This document shows positions 47,202 through 57,414 of a DNA stretch of 64,000 nucleotides, in pieces. The first letter of the stretch is position 1, and each line of letters opens with the position of its first letter. The DNA comes from Prevotellaceae bacterium (GTDB lineage: Bacteria; Bacteroidota; Bacteroidia; Bacteroidales; UBA932), in NCBI GenBank assembly GCA_031258195.1, contig JAIRNF010000009.1, forward strand, positions 1 to 64,000, written 5' to 3'. Under the pieces are notes generated by a model that ran no database searches, had not been told where the DNA came from, and was given only the letters and a program-made list of their open reading frames with translations. The position numbers and the translations under genes were made by a program.

Positions 47202-47557
47202 AGCTGCGGATAAAATGCGTTAGGTATATATTCAATTTCTATAAAGCCTTTATTTCGCACCAAAGATATAATATCGAACTGAACTTCCATATCCAGCCCG
47301 TACTTCTCGATATAGGCATTAGCCGCCCGGATAAGATTTTTTTGCTTTTGTCTATTTACGCTTTGGTATGGCTGCATTATACTGGTAGAAGATAAAGAGC
47401 GAACCTCTACGATATGAAGCATGCCATTTTTTACTGCAACAATATCTATTTCTTTTTGCCCCTGCTGCCAGTTAATATCTCTGATAGTAAAGCCTTGTTC
47501 TTTTAAATAATCGACAGCTTGCTGCTCTGCCTGCCTGCCAACCTCTCTGGTACTCAC
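47198..47557 (-). CDS. YraN family (UPF0102) putative endonuclease
   Basis: 119 aa with a restriction-endonuclease-like fold: GRQAEQQAVDYLKEQGFTIRDINWQQGQKEIDIVAVKNGMLHIVEVRS. It matches E-x(n)-D-x(n)-ExK with Arg replacing the last Lys (EVR), which may weaken catalysis. Located upstream of and coupled to the MmcQ/YjbR gene. Function is unproven in the family. Confidence 0.88.
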   Translation of the reverse strand: MSTREVGRQAEQQAVDYLKEQGFTIRDINWQQGQKEIDIVAVKNGMLHIVEVRSLSSTSIMQPYQSVNRQKQKNLIRAANAYIEKYGLDMEVQFDIISLVRNKGFIEIEYIPNAFYPQL

Positions 47558-47636
47558 CTGTTATCTATATTTATAACGCAAGATACAAATCTATCCTAAC
47601 ATACGACGCAAACAGCTATTCCTCATGCTTTTTTTG

Positions 47637-47644
47637 TACTTTTG
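47637..47644 (+). promoter_or_regulatory. Promoter -7 box upstream of metG
   Basis: TACTTTTG followed by a ~110-nt leader containing a CCTCCCTTCCCTTAGAAGGGGAG-type inverted repeat (about 47660-47685). The latter resembles a dispersed intergenic repeat rather than a T-box or known riboswitch. Confidence 0.45.
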
Positions 47645-47755
47645 TTGGTTTCAAAAGCCTCCCTTCCCTTAGAAGGGGAGTAACAAACCCTTCCATTTAG
47701 GAGGGTTGGGGAGAGCTGCCTTTGGAACCTTGTTCAAAAATTATTAAGTAAGAAT

Positions 47756-49798
47756 ATGTCAACCAGTAAAAAGCGCCACCTAATTACCTCAGCACTTCCG
47801 TATGCTAACGGACCAGTCCATATCGGACATCTTGCGGGGGTTTACGTTCCTGCCGATATATATGTACGCTACCTCCGTTCTAAAGGAGAAGACGTAAAAT
47901 TCATTTGCGGATCGGATGAGCACGGCGTACCCATTACCATTAAAGCCCGCCAGTTGGGCGTAAGTCCGCAGGATGTAGTAGATAAATACCACGCCATTAT
48001 TAAGGATGCGTTTGCCCGCTTTGGAATCTCATTCGATATTTACTCTCGCACTTCATCAAAAATACATCACAAAACGGCTGCCGATTTCTTCCGCAAACTT
48101 TACGACGACGGAAAGTTTATCGAAAAAGAAACCGAGCAGTATTACGACGAAGAAGCAAAGCAGTTTCTAGCCGACCGCTACATCGTAGGTACCTGCCCGA
48201 AATGCGGAGCAGAAAACGCCTACGGCGACCAATGCGAAAAATGTGGCAGCACGCTAAGCCCTACAGAGCTGATAAATCCGCGCTCTGCAATCAGCGGAAG
48301 CAAACCTGTTATGAAAGCCACAAAGCATTGGTACCTGCCGCTCGATCAGTACGAGGGCTGGCTGCGCAAGTGGATACTGGAAGAACATACAGAGTGGAAG
48401 GTGAACGTTTACGGTCAGTGTAAATCTTGGCTTGACGGCGGTTTACTACCTCGTGCCGTAAGCCGTGATCTTGATTGGGGCGTGCCTGTTCCGGTAGAAG
48501 GTGCCGAAGGAAAAGTGCTATATGTTTGGTTCGATGCGCCTATAGGCTATATCTCTAATACCATAGAGTTGCTGCCAAACGAATGGGAAACATGGTGGAA
48601 AGATGAGAATACCCGCATGATTCATTTTATCGGAAAAGATAATATCGTATTCCACTGCATTGTATTCCCCGCAATGCTTAAGGCGCATGGAGGATATATT
48701 CTACCGGAGAACGTTCCTGCTAACGAGTTCCTAAATCTCGAAGGAGATAAGATATCAACCTCGCGCAACTGGGCGGTTTGGCTGCATGAATATCTTGATG
48801 AGTTCCCCGGGCAGGAGGATGTTTTACGCTATGTACTTTGCGCAAACGCCCCCGAAACAAAAGACAACGATTTTACGTGGAAAGATTTTCAGACACGCAA
48901 CAATAGCGAGTTAGTTGCGGTATTCGGCAACTTTGTAAACAGAGCAGTTGTTCTTACGCAAAAATACTTTGAGGGAAAAGTTCCGCCACGTGGAACAACA
49001 GACGGATACGATAACTCTGTGCTTGCCGAAATCCCCCTTATCAAACAGCGCATTGAGGAGAACTTGGATACATTCCACTTCCGCGAAGCATTAAAAGAGG
49101 CAATGAACCTTGCGCGACTTGGTAATAAATACTTAGCCGATACCGAACCTTGGAAGCTGGCAAAAATCGACATGAATAAGGTTGCCACCATTCTAAACAT
49201 ATCGTTACAGATTTGTGCAAACTTAGGTATCGCGCTTGAGCCGTTCTTACCGTTCAGTGCGGCTAAGCTAAACAGAATGCTGAATGTTGAAGCCAGACTA
49301 TGGGCTGACTTTGGCAGAACAGACTTGCTTACAAATAACTATCTGCTGGGCGAACCGGAGCTACTGTTTGCAAAAGTTGAAGATGCTGCAATTGAATCGC
49401 AGCTGAAGAAGCTGCGGGACACAAAAGAAGCAAATAGCGCAAATCAGCGACCAGCTGTAGCGCCGCAAAAGGCACCGGTTACGTTTGATGATTTCGGTAA
49501 AATGGATATTCGTACGGTTACGGTGCTAGAAGCAGAGCGTGTTCCAAAAACCGATAAGCTGCTAAAGTTAAAAGTTGATACAGGTGTTGATGTACGTACT
49601 ATTGTTTCGGGTATTGCAGAATTCTATAAACCCGAAGATATGATAGGTAAACAGGTATGCGTACTCATTAACCTTGAACCCCGCAAAATAAAGGGCATCG
49701 AATCGCAGGGTATGATACTGATGGCTAAAGATGCCAGCGGTAAAATGTGTCTGGTTCAGCCTTCGGAGGTAATGGTTAACGGTACAACAATTTCTTAA
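47756..49798 (+). CDS. metG: Methionyl-tRNA synthetase with C-terminal tRNA-binding domain
   Basis: Charges tRNA-Met. The 680-aa protein has the HIGH site in [14 protein letters not shown] (about 15-28) and a zinc knuckle [18 protein letters not shown] (about 145-162). KMSKS is present in the divergent form [13 protein letters not shown] (about 333). The anticodon-binding helical domain is followed by a linker and the C-terminal EMAP/Trbp111-like domain (about 572-680: [43 protein letters not shown]), which dimerises and binds tRNA. Class 1 MetRS of normal size. It ends in an inverted repeat that may terminate transcription. Confidence 0.97.
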   Translation: MSTSKKRHLITSALPYANGPVHIGHLAGVYVPADIYVRYLRSKGEDVKFICGSDEHGVPITIKARQLGVSPQDVVDKYHAIIKDAFARFGISFDIYSRTSSKIHHKTAADFFRKLYDDGKFIEKETEQYYDEEAKQFLADRYIVGTCPKCGAENAYGDQCEKCGSTLSPTELINPRSAISGSKPVMKATKHWYLPLDQYEGWLRKWILEEHTEWKVNVYGQCKSWLDGGLLPRAVSRDLDWGVPVPVEGAEGKVLYVWFDAPIGYISNTIELLPNEWETWWKDENTRMIHFIGKDNIVFHCIVFPAMLKAHGGYILPENVPANEFLNLEGDKISTSRNWAVWLHEYLDEFPGQEDVLRYVLCANAPETKDNDFTWKDFQTRNNSELVAVFGNFVNRAVVLTQKYFEGKVPPRGTTDGYDNSVLAEIPLIKQRIEENLDTFHFREALKEAMNLARLGNKYLADTEPWKLAKIDMNKVATILNISLQICANLGIALEPFLPFSAAKLNRMLNVEARLWADFGRTDLLTNNYLLGEPELLFAKVEDAAIESQLKKLRDTKEANSANQRPAVAPQKAPVTFDDFGKMDIRTVTVLEAERVPKTDKLLKLKVDTGVDVRTIVSGIAEFYKPEDMIGKQVCVLINLEPRKIKGIESQGMILMAKDASGKMCLVQPSEVMVNGTTIS

Positions 49799-49838
49799 CC
49801 CCCCGTCATTTCTCACTGCGTTCGAAATGACGGGGGGG
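49798..49838 (+). repeat. Inverted repeat/terminator after metG, dispersed-repeat type
   Basis: CCCCCCGTCATTTC and GAAATGACGGGGGG flank a short loop right at the metG stop. The sequence is related to the 10442-10523 repeat (CGTCATTTCGAG...). It can form a strong hairpin, though without a T tract. Confidence 0.6.
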
Positions 49839-49881
49839 GGAGTGATAAAAAAGTGAAGCTGCAAAGCCCTTAAACATTTGC

Positions 49882-50529
49882 TTACATGGTATCGGAGGTT
49901 ACCCATACCAGCGCGTAACCATCGAATATTTTGTAGTCAAGTTCCAGTTCATATGTTGTACCACGTTGGCTTGTAAAAGTTGCTTCAAGCTCTCCATCCT
50001 CCTCGCGGGGAGTAAATTTTTCTACCTCAATCTGTTCGGAGAAGTCCACACCTCGTTCGCACATTAACTTATAGATGGCTTCTTTTGCACACCATATAAT
50101 CCCCAGCTGTGTTTGACGATATTTATCCGATAGATAATTCTTTTCCCTCTCAGAAAGCACCTTTGTTTCTACAGCCGTAAAATCTCTATCGAGCTGCTCG
50201 ATATCCACTCCCACGCTTTCGTTTTCGTGAATAAAAACGCAGGCATATTCTCCTGAATGAGAAATGCTGATTCCATAGTGGTTGTTCTTTAGGTAGGGGC
50301 TGTTATCCTCCTCATAACCTAAATATACTTTTTCATCGAACAAGGCGTTGAGCAATGCACGTACAGCATAACGCTCTATACGACGCTTTTCTAAGGGCGA
50401 CAGGTCGATGTCTTCCTGCTCTTCTTCGGGGACAGAAGCAATGCTTTTCAGCTCTTCTTCAGACTCGGTAATGTGCCAAATGGCAAGCGTACCACTGTCG
50501 TCAAACCTATCAATACTATGTAATGGCAT
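49882..50529 (-). CDS. 4'-phosphopantetheinyl transferase (Sfp type)
   Basis: 215 aa. Transfers phosphopantetheine from CoA to carrier proteins. Motifs: GISISHSGEYACVFIHENESVGVDIEQL (SHS and the metal-binding GVDIE) and WCAKEAIYKLM (K-E-A...K). AcpS-type enzymes are shorter, so this is the Sfp/EntD class. It lies 120 bp downstream of gldD. Probably the housekeeping PPTase acting on ACP. Confidence 0.92.
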   Translation of the reverse strand: MPLHSIDRFDDSGTLAIWHITESEEELKSIASVPEEEQEDIDLSPLEKRRIERYAVRALLNALFDEKVYLGYEEDNSPYLKNNHYGISISHSGEYACVFIHENESVGVDIEQLDRDFTAVETKVLSEREKNYLSDKYRQTQLGIIWCAKEAIYKLMCERGVDFSEQIEVEKFTPREEDGELEATFTSQRGTTYELELDYKIFDGYALVWVTSDTM

Positions 50530-50649
50530 GGCTTTATTGATATATTGTTGTTATACGTTCAAAAAATTAAAATGATTTAAGAAATTCGAAAATCTAACCT
50601 CTTGTGCTATTCGAATCCTTAAAGCGCTCTACGGATTCCTATCTATTTT

Positions 50650-51243
50650 CTATTTAGAGTGCTTCCACTCCAATGTTTCCATTAAATACTTAATATCTTC
50701 TTCAAAATATTCGATAAGAGGATTCAGCGAATCTCTATTGGCCGAAGAATAGAAATACAAAGAACCTCTTAAGAAATTACGAATGCTATCGGTAACATAA
50801 AACTGAACGGGCGAAGCGGCATCGCCTTCAACTTCTATAAACATACCATAAACCTTTAAGCTATCGTTAATAAATATCCTATCCACAATGGCTTCTGCTT
50901 TTACGCTATGATCGTACGACAGTTTATGAGAATCTTCTATCAGCTCCGGAAGGTTATTGTTGATACGCTTGTAGCTAAGGTATATAGTAGCATTATAATG
51001 CGGAAAATTCAAGTTCATCCAGTACTGCTCTCCCGGTCTATCTAAAAACTCCACCTCGCCATACGTCGGGTACTCAAACTTATAGGGATAAGTGGTATCA
51101 AATGTTTGATAGCTTTTGTCCAACAAGCCTATACGAAAATACCCACGAGGCTTAGGGGCATATTTTTCTCCTTTACAAGAGCAGAATAATACCCCTACAA
51201 GCACTACTACCACAATACATATCTTTAGCCCGCTAATCTTCAT
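50650..51243 (-). CDS. gldD: Gliding-motility-type lipoprotein GldD
   Basis: 197 aa lipoprotein with signal CIVVVVLVGVLFCSC. GldD signatures: YAPKPRGYFRIGLLDKSYQTFDTTYPYKFEYPTYGEV and YWMNLNFPHYNATIYLSYKRIN. In Flavobacterium gldD is needed for gliding. Non-gliding Bacteroidales keep it too, where its role is unknown. It overlaps gldE by 11 bp and is therefore translationally coupled. Confidence 0.93.
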   Translation of the reverse strand: MKISGLKICIVVVVLVGVLFCSCKGEKYAPKPRGYFRIGLLDKSYQTFDTTYPYKFEYPTYGEVEFLDRPGEQYWMNLNFPHYNATIYLSYKRINNNLPELIEDSHKLSYDHSVKAEAIVDRIFINDSLKVYGMFIEVEGDAASPVQFYVTDSIRNFLRGSLYFYSSANRDSLNPLIEYFEEDIKYLMETLEWKHSK

Positions 51244-52537
51244 TTGTATTCAGTATTACTTTAATCTTTTTTACACGGCGGCTATCAATATCTACCACCC
51301 TAAACGTAAACCTATCCAGTTGAAATTCTTCGCCTATGGTAGGAAATCCACCTTTAAGATGAAGCACAAGACCTGCAAGCGTTTCAATATCTTCATCAAC
51401 ATTCTTAAGCGGCTCGTCGTCCACTCCCAAAATCCGGCAAAAATCACCAATGGTTGTTTTTCCGTCAAATACCATAGAACCGTCTTTCATGCGTACGACA
51501 ACATCTTCGTCGATATCCGTTTCGTCTGCAATTTCTCCGACTATTTCTTCCAAAATATCTTCTAGCGTAACAATACCGCTGGTTCCGCCGTACTCATCGA
51601 CTACTATAGCCATGTGGATTTTTTTCTGCTGAAACTCGTTAAGCAAATCGTTAATCAACTTTCTTTCGGGAACGAAGTATGCGGGGCGTATAAGATTTTG
51701 CCACCCGAAACTACTATTTTCGACACCCAGATAAGGCAGTAAATCTTTAATGTAAAGCACGCCTTTCATGCTATCCATGTTGTTTTCGAATACCGGGATA
51801 CGGGAGTAGTTCCAATCTACCACTTTCTCGTATAGTTCGGCAAAACTCAGGCTGATATCAACGGCAGAAACATCTACGCGGGGGCGCATTATTTCTTTAA
51901 CATCGGTATCTACCATACCTACAATTCCCTTAAGCAGGCGTTTATCCTCATCGGAACGGCTTTGAACGATGTTGATGGCATCAGATAAGTCGTCGATAGA
52001 GTTTTCGTGCTTCCCGCTCCGCTTTACTTTTGCTCCCATCCTACCTATTAAACTGCTAATCGGTTTTACAACTACCATCGCAACCGATAGAGGCACTGCT
52101 ACAAAACACGCAAAAGCAAGGCTACCATGAAAGGCAAGTATTTTAGGAATAACCTCTCCGAACAACAGTAAAATAATGCCTATAATAGCCGCCAGTACAA
52201 TAAGCCCGCCGACAGAGAGGGGATATTGAACAAGCGGAAGGGCAAGGTAAAACGACAAAAGGATAAACGAAACGTTTACCAGCGTATTAAGCAATAGTAT
52301 AGCGTTTAGCAACGAATCGGGCGTTTCTAGCAAACGCCGTACGCGTGCAAAGACCTTACTATTCCCCTCTTTAAGCTGTTTTGTATCGTTTTTAGTTAGA
52401 GAAAAATATGCAGTCTCTGCTCCGGATAGCAAAACTGATAGAATTAGTAAAATTGCTAGGATAAGAAAGCCCACTAAGTGAGCTGTAGTAAATGAGTCGA
52501 ATATAGGTAAAGGGTCGCTACTACTCGGAGGTTCCAA
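51233..52537 (-). CDS. gldE: GldE, hemolysin-C/CorC-like CBS membrane protein
   Basis: 434 aa. An N-terminal DUF21/CNNM membrane domain (about 15-180, with [23 protein letters not shown]) is followed by paired CBS domains (about 205-330: [46 protein letters not shown]) and a C-terminal CorC_HlyC domain ([17 protein letters not shown]). Position directly before gldD identifies it as GldE rather than a generic TlyC homolog. It may transport divalent cations; the function is not proven. Confidence 0.92.
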   Translation of the reverse strand: MEPPSSSDPLPIFDSFTTAHLVGFLILAILLILSVLLSGAETAYFSLTKNDTKQLKEGNSKVFARVRRLLETPDSLLNAILLLNTLVNVSFILLSFYLALPLVQYPLSVGGLIVLAAIIGIILLLFGEVIPKILAFHGSLAFACFVAVPLSVAMVVVKPISSLIGRMGAKVKRSGKHENSIDDLSDAINIVQSRSDEDKRLLKGIVGMVDTDVKEIMRPRVDVSAVDISLSFAELYEKVVDWNYSRIPVFENNMDSMKGVLYIKDLLPYLGVENSSFGWQNLIRPAYFVPERKLINDLLNEFQQKKIHMAIVVDEYGGTSGIVTLEDILEEIVGEIADETDIDEDVVVRMKDGSMVFDGKTTIGDFCRILGVDDEPLKNVDEDIETLAGLVLHLKGGFPTIGEEFQLDRFTFRVVDIDSRRVKKIKVILNTNED

Positions 52538-52600
52538 TTTCTATAGTTTTAGTTATACTTAAAAGAATTTTTGCAAACCTTTCTTTTTAAATTTAATATG

Positions 52601-52608
52601 CAAATATA
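52601..52608 (-). promoter_or_regulatory. Promoter -7 box of gldE-gldD
   Basis: TATATTTG on the minus strand with GCATATTA following, 64 bp before the gldE ATG. The remaining spacer to 52798 shows no gene. Confidence 0.55.
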
Positions 52609-52798
52609 TAAAAAGATTAGTTGTGCAATATTTTATTTGAGCTATATATTATATTAAGCAAAAATTAAAGCGAAAGAAAAGGCATAAGGCATCTAAAAGT
52701 TTAAGATTTAGGAATTTAAAACTTAAATGTCTTCACTTTCCATTTTCCACCCTTAGCTAAGCTAGCTTTTGTTCTTTCATTTTTAAAAACCATCCTAT

Positions 52799-54001
52799 CT
52801 AAAACGCTTTCAGTAAAATGTTTATATTTTGTGCCGTTGTTCCATGCTGCTTTGCAATATGTAAGTTGGTATGAATACCTTTAAGCAGATACGTGCCGTT
52901 ACATATTCCTGGCTCTTCTTTTAGCAGCTGAATTGCCGAACCTACCCGCACCAGCTTAAGCAGCACCGGCATAAGCATGTTGCTAATAGCTGCCGATGCT
53001 GTATGGGCGGCAAGCGATGTAATGTTAGAAACGCAGAAATGAATTACACCATGCTTTTCGTAAATGGGGCTTTCTAACGGCTGGCTGGAAGTGCTGCTGA
53101 AACACCCGCCTTTATCTGCCAATACATCTACAATAACCGCTCCTTTTTTCATCCTCATTATCATGTCGTCATCTATAGAAAACTGGTCGCCATCCATTGG
53201 ATCTACAGCACCGATAACTACATCTGCCGATTCTAAATGTTTAGAAAGGTTACCGGAGTATAGCATTCCGGTAATAGGTATTTGTCCTAATTCGCCCAGC
53301 CTATTAGGAGGCGTACCAAGCACCGTTACCGAAACACCCAAACTTGTTGCCGTTTTTGCAGCGGCATCCGCTATTGTTCCCGACCCCAGCACCAATACCT
53401 TAAGAGGTTCTATTCCAGGGACCTCACAAAGTAACAGCCCTTTTCCTCCATGCCATGTACTTAGCAGCTCTGCGGCAACAAGAATCGCCGTTTTACCGGC
53501 AATTTGCTCTAAGGTTTTTTGTATTGGAGCCAAACCGCTATCGTCTGTTATTCGTTCAAAAGCAATAGCTGTTATCTTTTTCTCTGCCATACTTTTCATG
53601 GTAGCGATAGCCTGTGGTGTATCGCAGTATATGTACGAGAAGAGAAGGCTATGTTCGTGCATAAGCCCAACTTCCAGCCTTTCCGGAAAAGCGACCTTAA
53701 CAATAACATCGCTACAGAAAACATCTATCGCACTGACAGAAATCTTTGCTCCGCTTTTAAGATATGCCTCGTTGGTATAGCCGGCAGCTTCGCCTGCTCC
53801 GTCCTGAACAATAACTTCAATGCCCAGCTTAACAAGAATTTCTACCGAATCGGGTGTTAACGATACGCGCTGCTCTTTATCTACTGACTCTTTCGGAACT
53901 CCAATACTAAAGTGCTTCTTAGAATGATGAACTTCTTCCATTTCCTCTAAAATCAGAGGATTCCCTTGCTCATCCAGATATGATTGATTTGTATTTTCCA
54001 T
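52799..54001 (-). CDS. ald: Alanine dehydrogenase-like protein
   Basis: 400 aa. The alanine dehydrogenase/transhydrogenase N-terminal domain (FSIGVPKESVDKEQRVSLTPDSVEILVKLG) and an NAD-binding Rossmann domain (LLCEVPGIEPLKVLVLGSGTIADAAAKTA, GAVIVDVLADKGGCF, HFCVSNITSLAAHTASAAISN) are in order. The family would deaminate alanine to pyruvate with NAD. In classical Ald an active-site His lies in FTYLHL; here the stretch is FSYIYC, so the activity of this Bacteroidota subgroup is uncertain. It has its own promoter. Confidence 0.8.
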   Translation of the reverse strand: MENTNQSYLDEQGNPLILEEMEEVHHSKKHFSIGVPKESVDKEQRVSLTPDSVEILVKLGIEVIVQDGAGEAAGYTNEAYLKSGAKISVSAIDVFCSDVIVKVAFPERLEVGLMHEHSLLFSYIYCDTPQAIATMKSMAEKKITAIAFERITDDSGLAPIQKTLEQIAGKTAILVAAELLSTWHGGKGLLLCEVPGIEPLKVLVLGSGTIADAAAKTATSLGVSVTVLGTPPNRLGELGQIPITGMLYSGNLSKHLESADVVIGAVDPMDGDQFSIDDDMIMRMKKGAVIVDVLADKGGCFSSTSSQPLESPIYEKHGVIHFCVSNITSLAAHTASAAISNMLMPVLLKLVRVGSAIQLLKEEPGICNGTYLLKGIHTNLHIAKQHGTTAQNINILLKAF

Positions 54002-54023
54002 AGTCTTTATTGTAGATAAAGAA

Positions 54024-54031
54024 CAAAAGTA
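54024..54031 (-). promoter_or_regulatory. Promoter -7 box of the alanine dehydrogenase-like gene
   Basis: TACTTTTG on the minus strand, 23 bp before the ATG at 54001. Confidence 0.6.
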
Positions 54032-54120
54032 AACGTGTTTGGTTTATTTCGCAATAAACCTGCTGTGTTAACAAGCAGCTATTTTATACGTTGATTCGTA
54101 AAAACATTTTCAAAGTTTCA

Positions 54121-54128
54121 TAACTTTG
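54121..54128 (+). promoter_or_regulatory. Promoter -7 box of the DUF1266 lipoprotein gene
   Basis: TAACTTTG lies 49 bp before the ATG at 54177. It fits TAnnTTTG. Confidence 0.5.
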
Positions 54129-54176
54129 TCAACTCGTTTTTAGCAAAAATAATTCCTAATCTTTAATTCTTAAGCA

Positions 54177-54983
54177 ATGAAATTAAAATCAATTTTTCTA
54201 TCATTAATCGCTCTCGGTTTTGTACTCTCAGCCGTTTCGTGTGGCGAATCTGGCGATAAAACTATTAAAAACGAAAAATTACACCCGTTTCTTCTTAGCG
54301 GAGTTTACACGCTTGGCGGGTATGGTGGTCCTTCCACACTTTTCTCTTACGTAGAACAGTATGCCACAGCACAACCCGGCTCAAGCAGCTTCCTAAAGCA
54401 AATGAGCGAAGCCTACGAAGAATACTTTGTTTTTCCCTATGGTACAGACAGTAAGAGAGAATATCAAAACGCACTGGAAGATTGGTGGGGTATAGAAAAT
54501 AAGGAAGAGTTTATGGAAACTCAAGAAGAACTTCTGACCAACTACCACCAAGCTTCGTATGAGAAAGTTCGCAAAGCACTTGACGAAAACGGTGGCGCTA
54601 GCGCAGACCTTACTGCTATAGACCTGAATAAATACGGGCTTGACGAAGAAGATGCCCTTGCCGATTTACGTTTTGTTAGGGACAACTACGGCAAATTCTC
54701 AAAGGCAGGGATAAAAGCATGGGATATTGTACGCTACGTTAATAACGTAAACTTTGCTCACGCCGCAGGTTACCTAAATGATAGCGAAGCTATGGAGATG
54801 GCTAAAAAGGCGTTAACAGAAGCACAAAAGTATTACGATAGCTGGACGGATTATTTTAACGACTACAACTTAGGCAGAGGCTTTTGGGGAGGCGATAACT
54901 CTGCTGAATTCGATAGAATAGTTTCAGGTATTTTAGATAAAGAAAATGTCTATAATATATATAACTATATGGGTATTAAGTAA
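54177..54983 (+). CDS. DUF1266 lipoprotein
   Basis: 268 aa. Signal and lipobox: SIFLSLIALGFVLSAVSC. The second half carries the DUF1266 pattern: IKAWDIVRYVNNVNFAHAAGYLNDSEAMEMAKKAL followed by YYDSWTDYFNDYNLGRGFWGGDN. The family has no known function. It is on its own between a promoter and a terminator-like hairpin. Confidence 0.82.
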   Translation: MKLKSIFLSLIALGFVLSAVSCGESGDKTIKNEKLHPFLLSGVYTLGGYGGPSTLFSYVEQYATAQPGSSSFLKQMSEAYEEYFVFPYGTDSKREYQNALEDWWGIENKEEFMETQEELLTNYHQASYEKVRKALDENGGASADLTAIDLNKYGLDEEDALADLRFVRDNYGKFSKAGIKAWDIVRYVNNVNFAHAAGYLNDSEAMEMAKKALTEAQKYYDSWTDYFNDYNLGRGFWGGDNSAEFDRIVSGILDKENVYNIYNYMGIK

Positions 54984-54991
54984 TCCCTATT

Positions 54992-55026
54992 AACAAGGGG
55001 TTGTAAACCAGAGCCCCTTATTGTTA
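54992..55026 (+). terminator. Terminator after the DUF1266 gene
   Basis: AACAAGGGG pairs with CCCCTTATTGTT (one bulge), followed by ATTCCTCTC. Weak T tract; may also serve the converging rlmN. Confidence 0.45.
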
Positions 55027-55054
55027 TTCCTCTCTTTGTTCGGAATGACTTTTA

Positions 55055-56083
55055 TTACTTAACCTCTTTCTTTTTTGCAGTAGATAGCATGCCACAGGCA
55101 GCCAAAATATCCATTCCCCTCGAAGCCCTAACTGTGGTAACTATCCCCTTCTTCATCAAATACTGCTGAAATCGGTTCATAGCATCATCTGTAGAAGAAC
55201 GTAAATTACTATCGGGTATCGGATGAAAACGGATTAAGTTTACTCTGCACTCTAAGCCTTTTAGCGGCTGTGCCAGCCGTTCGGCATGACGGGGCGTATC
55301 GTTATAGCCATCAAACATAATATACTCAAAGCTAACACGTCGTTGATGGGTAAAATCGTACTTCTTAATTAATGCGATAACATCTTCTATAGAATAAGCC
55401 TTTTGCATAGGCATTAACTCCTGCCGTTCGCCTGCAAAAGGATTATGTAAGCTGATGGCAAGATGACATTTACTCTCGTCTAAAAAACGCCGCAACCCCG
55501 GAATAATACCAATACTTGATACTGTAATACGCTTAGGACTCCAAGCATAACCCCAATCGGAAGTGAGAATTTCGAGGCTTTTAAGCACTTCGTCAATATT
55601 ATCGAAAGGCTCGCCCATACCCATATACACTACATTAGTTAACTGTTTACTTTCCGCCACGCTTGCCAGCTGATTAGCTATTTCGCCAGCTGTAAGATTA
55701 TACTGAAAACCCTGTCGGGCAGTCATACAGAACTTACACCCCATCTTACACCCGGCTTGCGACGAAACACATAAGGTAGCCCTATCATCGTCCGGAATCA
55801 TTACCGACTCTATAAAACAGTTGTTATTTACCGCGAACAAATATTTTTTTGTACCATCCGCCGATTGCTGAACATCAACAGGAGCAGAGAGCCCTACTTC
55901 GTACTTCTCGTCCAGCAAAGAGCGCCCCTTGACCGAAATATTAGTCATTCTTCCAATCTCAGCCTCTCCTTTTTTATATAACCAATCCGCCAACTGCTTA
56001 GCAGTAAAAGACGATAATCCTACTTCTTTAACTACAGCTTGTAGCTCTTGATATGTTTTGCCGAAAAGAGCCTCTTTTTTCAT
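55055..56083 (-). CDS. rlmN: Dual-specificity 23S rRNA/tRNA methyltransferase RlmN
   Basis: Radical SAM enzyme that methylates A2503 of 23S rRNA and A37 of tRNA. The 342-aa protein has the CxxxCxxC cluster in CVSSQAGCKMGCKFCMTARQGFQYN (about 105-130), NVVYMGMGEPFDN (SAM binding), SLHNPFAGERQELMP and the methyl-carrying Cys in GMDILAACGML near the C-terminus. All catalytic residues are intact, in contrast to the radical SAM pseudogene at 3986. Confidence 0.96.
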   Translation of the reverse strand: MKKEALFGKTYQELQAVVKEVGLSSFTAKQLADWLYKKGEAEIGRMTNISVKGRSLLDEKYEVGLSAPVDVQQSADGTKKYLFAVNNNCFIESVMIPDDDRATLCVSSQAGCKMGCKFCMTARQGFQYNLTAGEIANQLASVAESKQLTNVVYMGMGEPFDNIDEVLKSLEILTSDWGYAWSPKRITVSSIGIIPGLRRFLDESKCHLAISLHNPFAGERQELMPMQKAYSIEDVIALIKKYDFTHQRRVSFEYIMFDGYNDTPRHAERLAQPLKGLECRVNLIRFHPIPDSNLRSSTDDAMNRFQQYLMKKGIVTTVRASRGMDILAACGMLSTAKKKEVK

Positions 56084-56125
56084 TTTATGAGGTAGTATAA
56101 CCTTAAGCTATTGAAATTAACTTCA

Positions 56126-56133
56126 CAAAGATA
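56126..56133 (-). promoter_or_regulatory. Promoter -7 box of rlmN
   Basis: TATCTTTG on the minus strand followed by TGAAG, 43 bp before the rlmN start. Confidence 0.65.
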
Positions 56134-56185
56134 GGGAATACTCCTCCTCTTCACAATTAAATAGCATATCCGAAATATTTTAACT

Positions 56186-56193
56186 TATCTTTG
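56186..56193 (+). promoter_or_regulatory. Promoter -7 box of ilvE
   Basis: TATCTTTG followed by GCATG lies about 144 bp before the ilvE ATG. It implies a leader of roughly 135 nt in which I see small hairpins (GCATATGC; AATAAGCATTACTTTAGCTTAT) but no leader peptide rich in branched-chain codons. Confidence 0.55.
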
Positions 56194-56336
56194 CATGTTT
56201 TGTAAGCAAGCATATGCTACTTAGCATCAATTTAAAACAAGAAATATATTTATTATTGTAATATATCATATTGAAATAAGCATTACTTTAGCTTATCAAA
56301 AGTAAGTATGTTCTAACACAAAAAATAATAACAACA

Positions 56337-57350
56337 ATGGTAAATCTTGATTGGAGTAAGCTGCCTTTTGGCTATATCCCTACAAACTGTAATACCCGTT
56401 GCTACTATAAAGACGGGAAATGGGGCGATATAGAAGTTTCGACTTCAGAATATATCAATATGCATATGAGTGCTACCGGCTTACATTATGGTCAGCAAGC
56501 ATTTGAAGGTCTTAAGGCTTTCCGCGGAAAAGATGGGAAAGTAAGGGTTTTTAGATGGGAAGATAACTGGGAGCGTATCTGTTTCTCTTGCAAAGGCATT
56601 CTTATGCCTGAACTTCCAAAAGAAAAGTTTAAAGAAGCACTATTCAAAGTAATAAAAGAAAACGAAGAATTTATTCCACCTTACGGTACGGGTGCTTCGT
56701 TATACATACGTCCACTTGTTGTTGGTACAGGTGCAAAGATTGGTGTAAGCGCAGCGGAGGAATTCTTATTCCTTATTCTTGTAACTCCTGTAGGACCTTA
56801 CTTCCCACAAGGGTTTAAAGGAGTTGACATACAGATCGTTCGCGATGCCGACCGCGCGGCACCTCATGGAACAGGTCGTTATAAAATTGGTGGAAACTAC
56901 GCTGCCTCATTAGCATCCGGAGCCAGAGGTGCAAAAGAAGGCTACAAAACCGTTCTATATCTTGATGCTTGCGAAAAGCGTTATGTTGACGAGTGTGGTC
57001 CTGCAAACTTCTTTGGAATAAAAGGAAACTCATACGTTACGCCAGAGTCGAGTTCTATTCTTCGCTCCATTACTAACCTCAGCCTTTGTGCGCTTGCCGA
57101 AGATATGGGGCTGAAAGTTGAGCGTAGAAAAATTCCTGTAGAAGAGCTTGCAGAACTTGACGAAGCCGGAGCTTGCGGTACTGCTGCCGTTATTACCCCT
57201 ATTAAGAGCATACAAGACCGTGAAACAGGCAAGGTTTATACCTTTGCTAACGAACCGGGTCCAACCTCTACAAAGTTGTACAAAAGACTCCAAGGAATTC
57301 AGTACGGAGATGAAGCTGATAAATTTGGATGGACAACAGAAGTTATGTAA
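56337..57350 (+). CDS. ilvE: Branched-chain amino acid aminotransferase
   Basis: 337 aa, PLP-dependent fold-type IV. It reversibly transaminates Leu, Ile and Val. Motifs: LHYGQQAFEGLKAFRGKDGKVRVFRWEDNWER, the PLP Lys in GRYKIGGNYAASLASGARGA, DECGPANFFGIKG and GTAAVITPI at the end. The sequence is of the longer BCAT class. It has an upstream promoter and downstream terminator, so it is monocistronic here. Confidence 0.95.
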   Translation: MVNLDWSKLPFGYIPTNCNTRCYYKDGKWGDIEVSTSEYINMHMSATGLHYGQQAFEGLKAFRGKDGKVRVFRWEDNWERICFSCKGILMPELPKEKFKEALFKVIKENEEFIPPYGTGASLYIRPLVVGTGAKIGVSAAEEFLFLILVTPVGPYFPQGFKGVDIQIVRDADRAAPHGTGRYKIGGNYAASLASGARGAKEGYKTVLYLDACEKRYVDECGPANFFGIKGNSYVTPESSSILRSITNLSLCALAEDMGLKVERRKIPVEELAELDEAGACGTAAVITPIKSIQDRETGKVYTFANEPGPTSTKLYKRLQGIQYGDEADKFGWTTEVM

Positions 57351-57378
57351 CCACTAGCTAAATCTATTTATACATAGC

Positions 57379-57410
57379 AAAAGAGACGTTCGTTTTTGAG
57401 CGTCTCTTTT
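57379..57410. terminator. Convergent terminator after ilvE
   Basis: AAAAGAGACG pairs with CGTCTCTTTT around a 12-nt loop. It functions for ilvE and, in the reverse direction, for the pseudogene at 57415. Confidence 0.8.
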
Positions 57411-57414
57411 CATT

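Noticed and set aside
47640-47755. T-box or SAM riboswitch before metG
   Set aside because: The leader lacks T-box or SAM-aptamer features; the visible hairpin is a CCTTCCC/GGGGAG-type intergenic repeat.
55055-56083. Cfr-type antibiotic-resistance methyltransferase
   Set aside because: Sequence and C-terminal GMDILAACGML fit housekeeping RlmN, and the gene lies in a housekeeping context.
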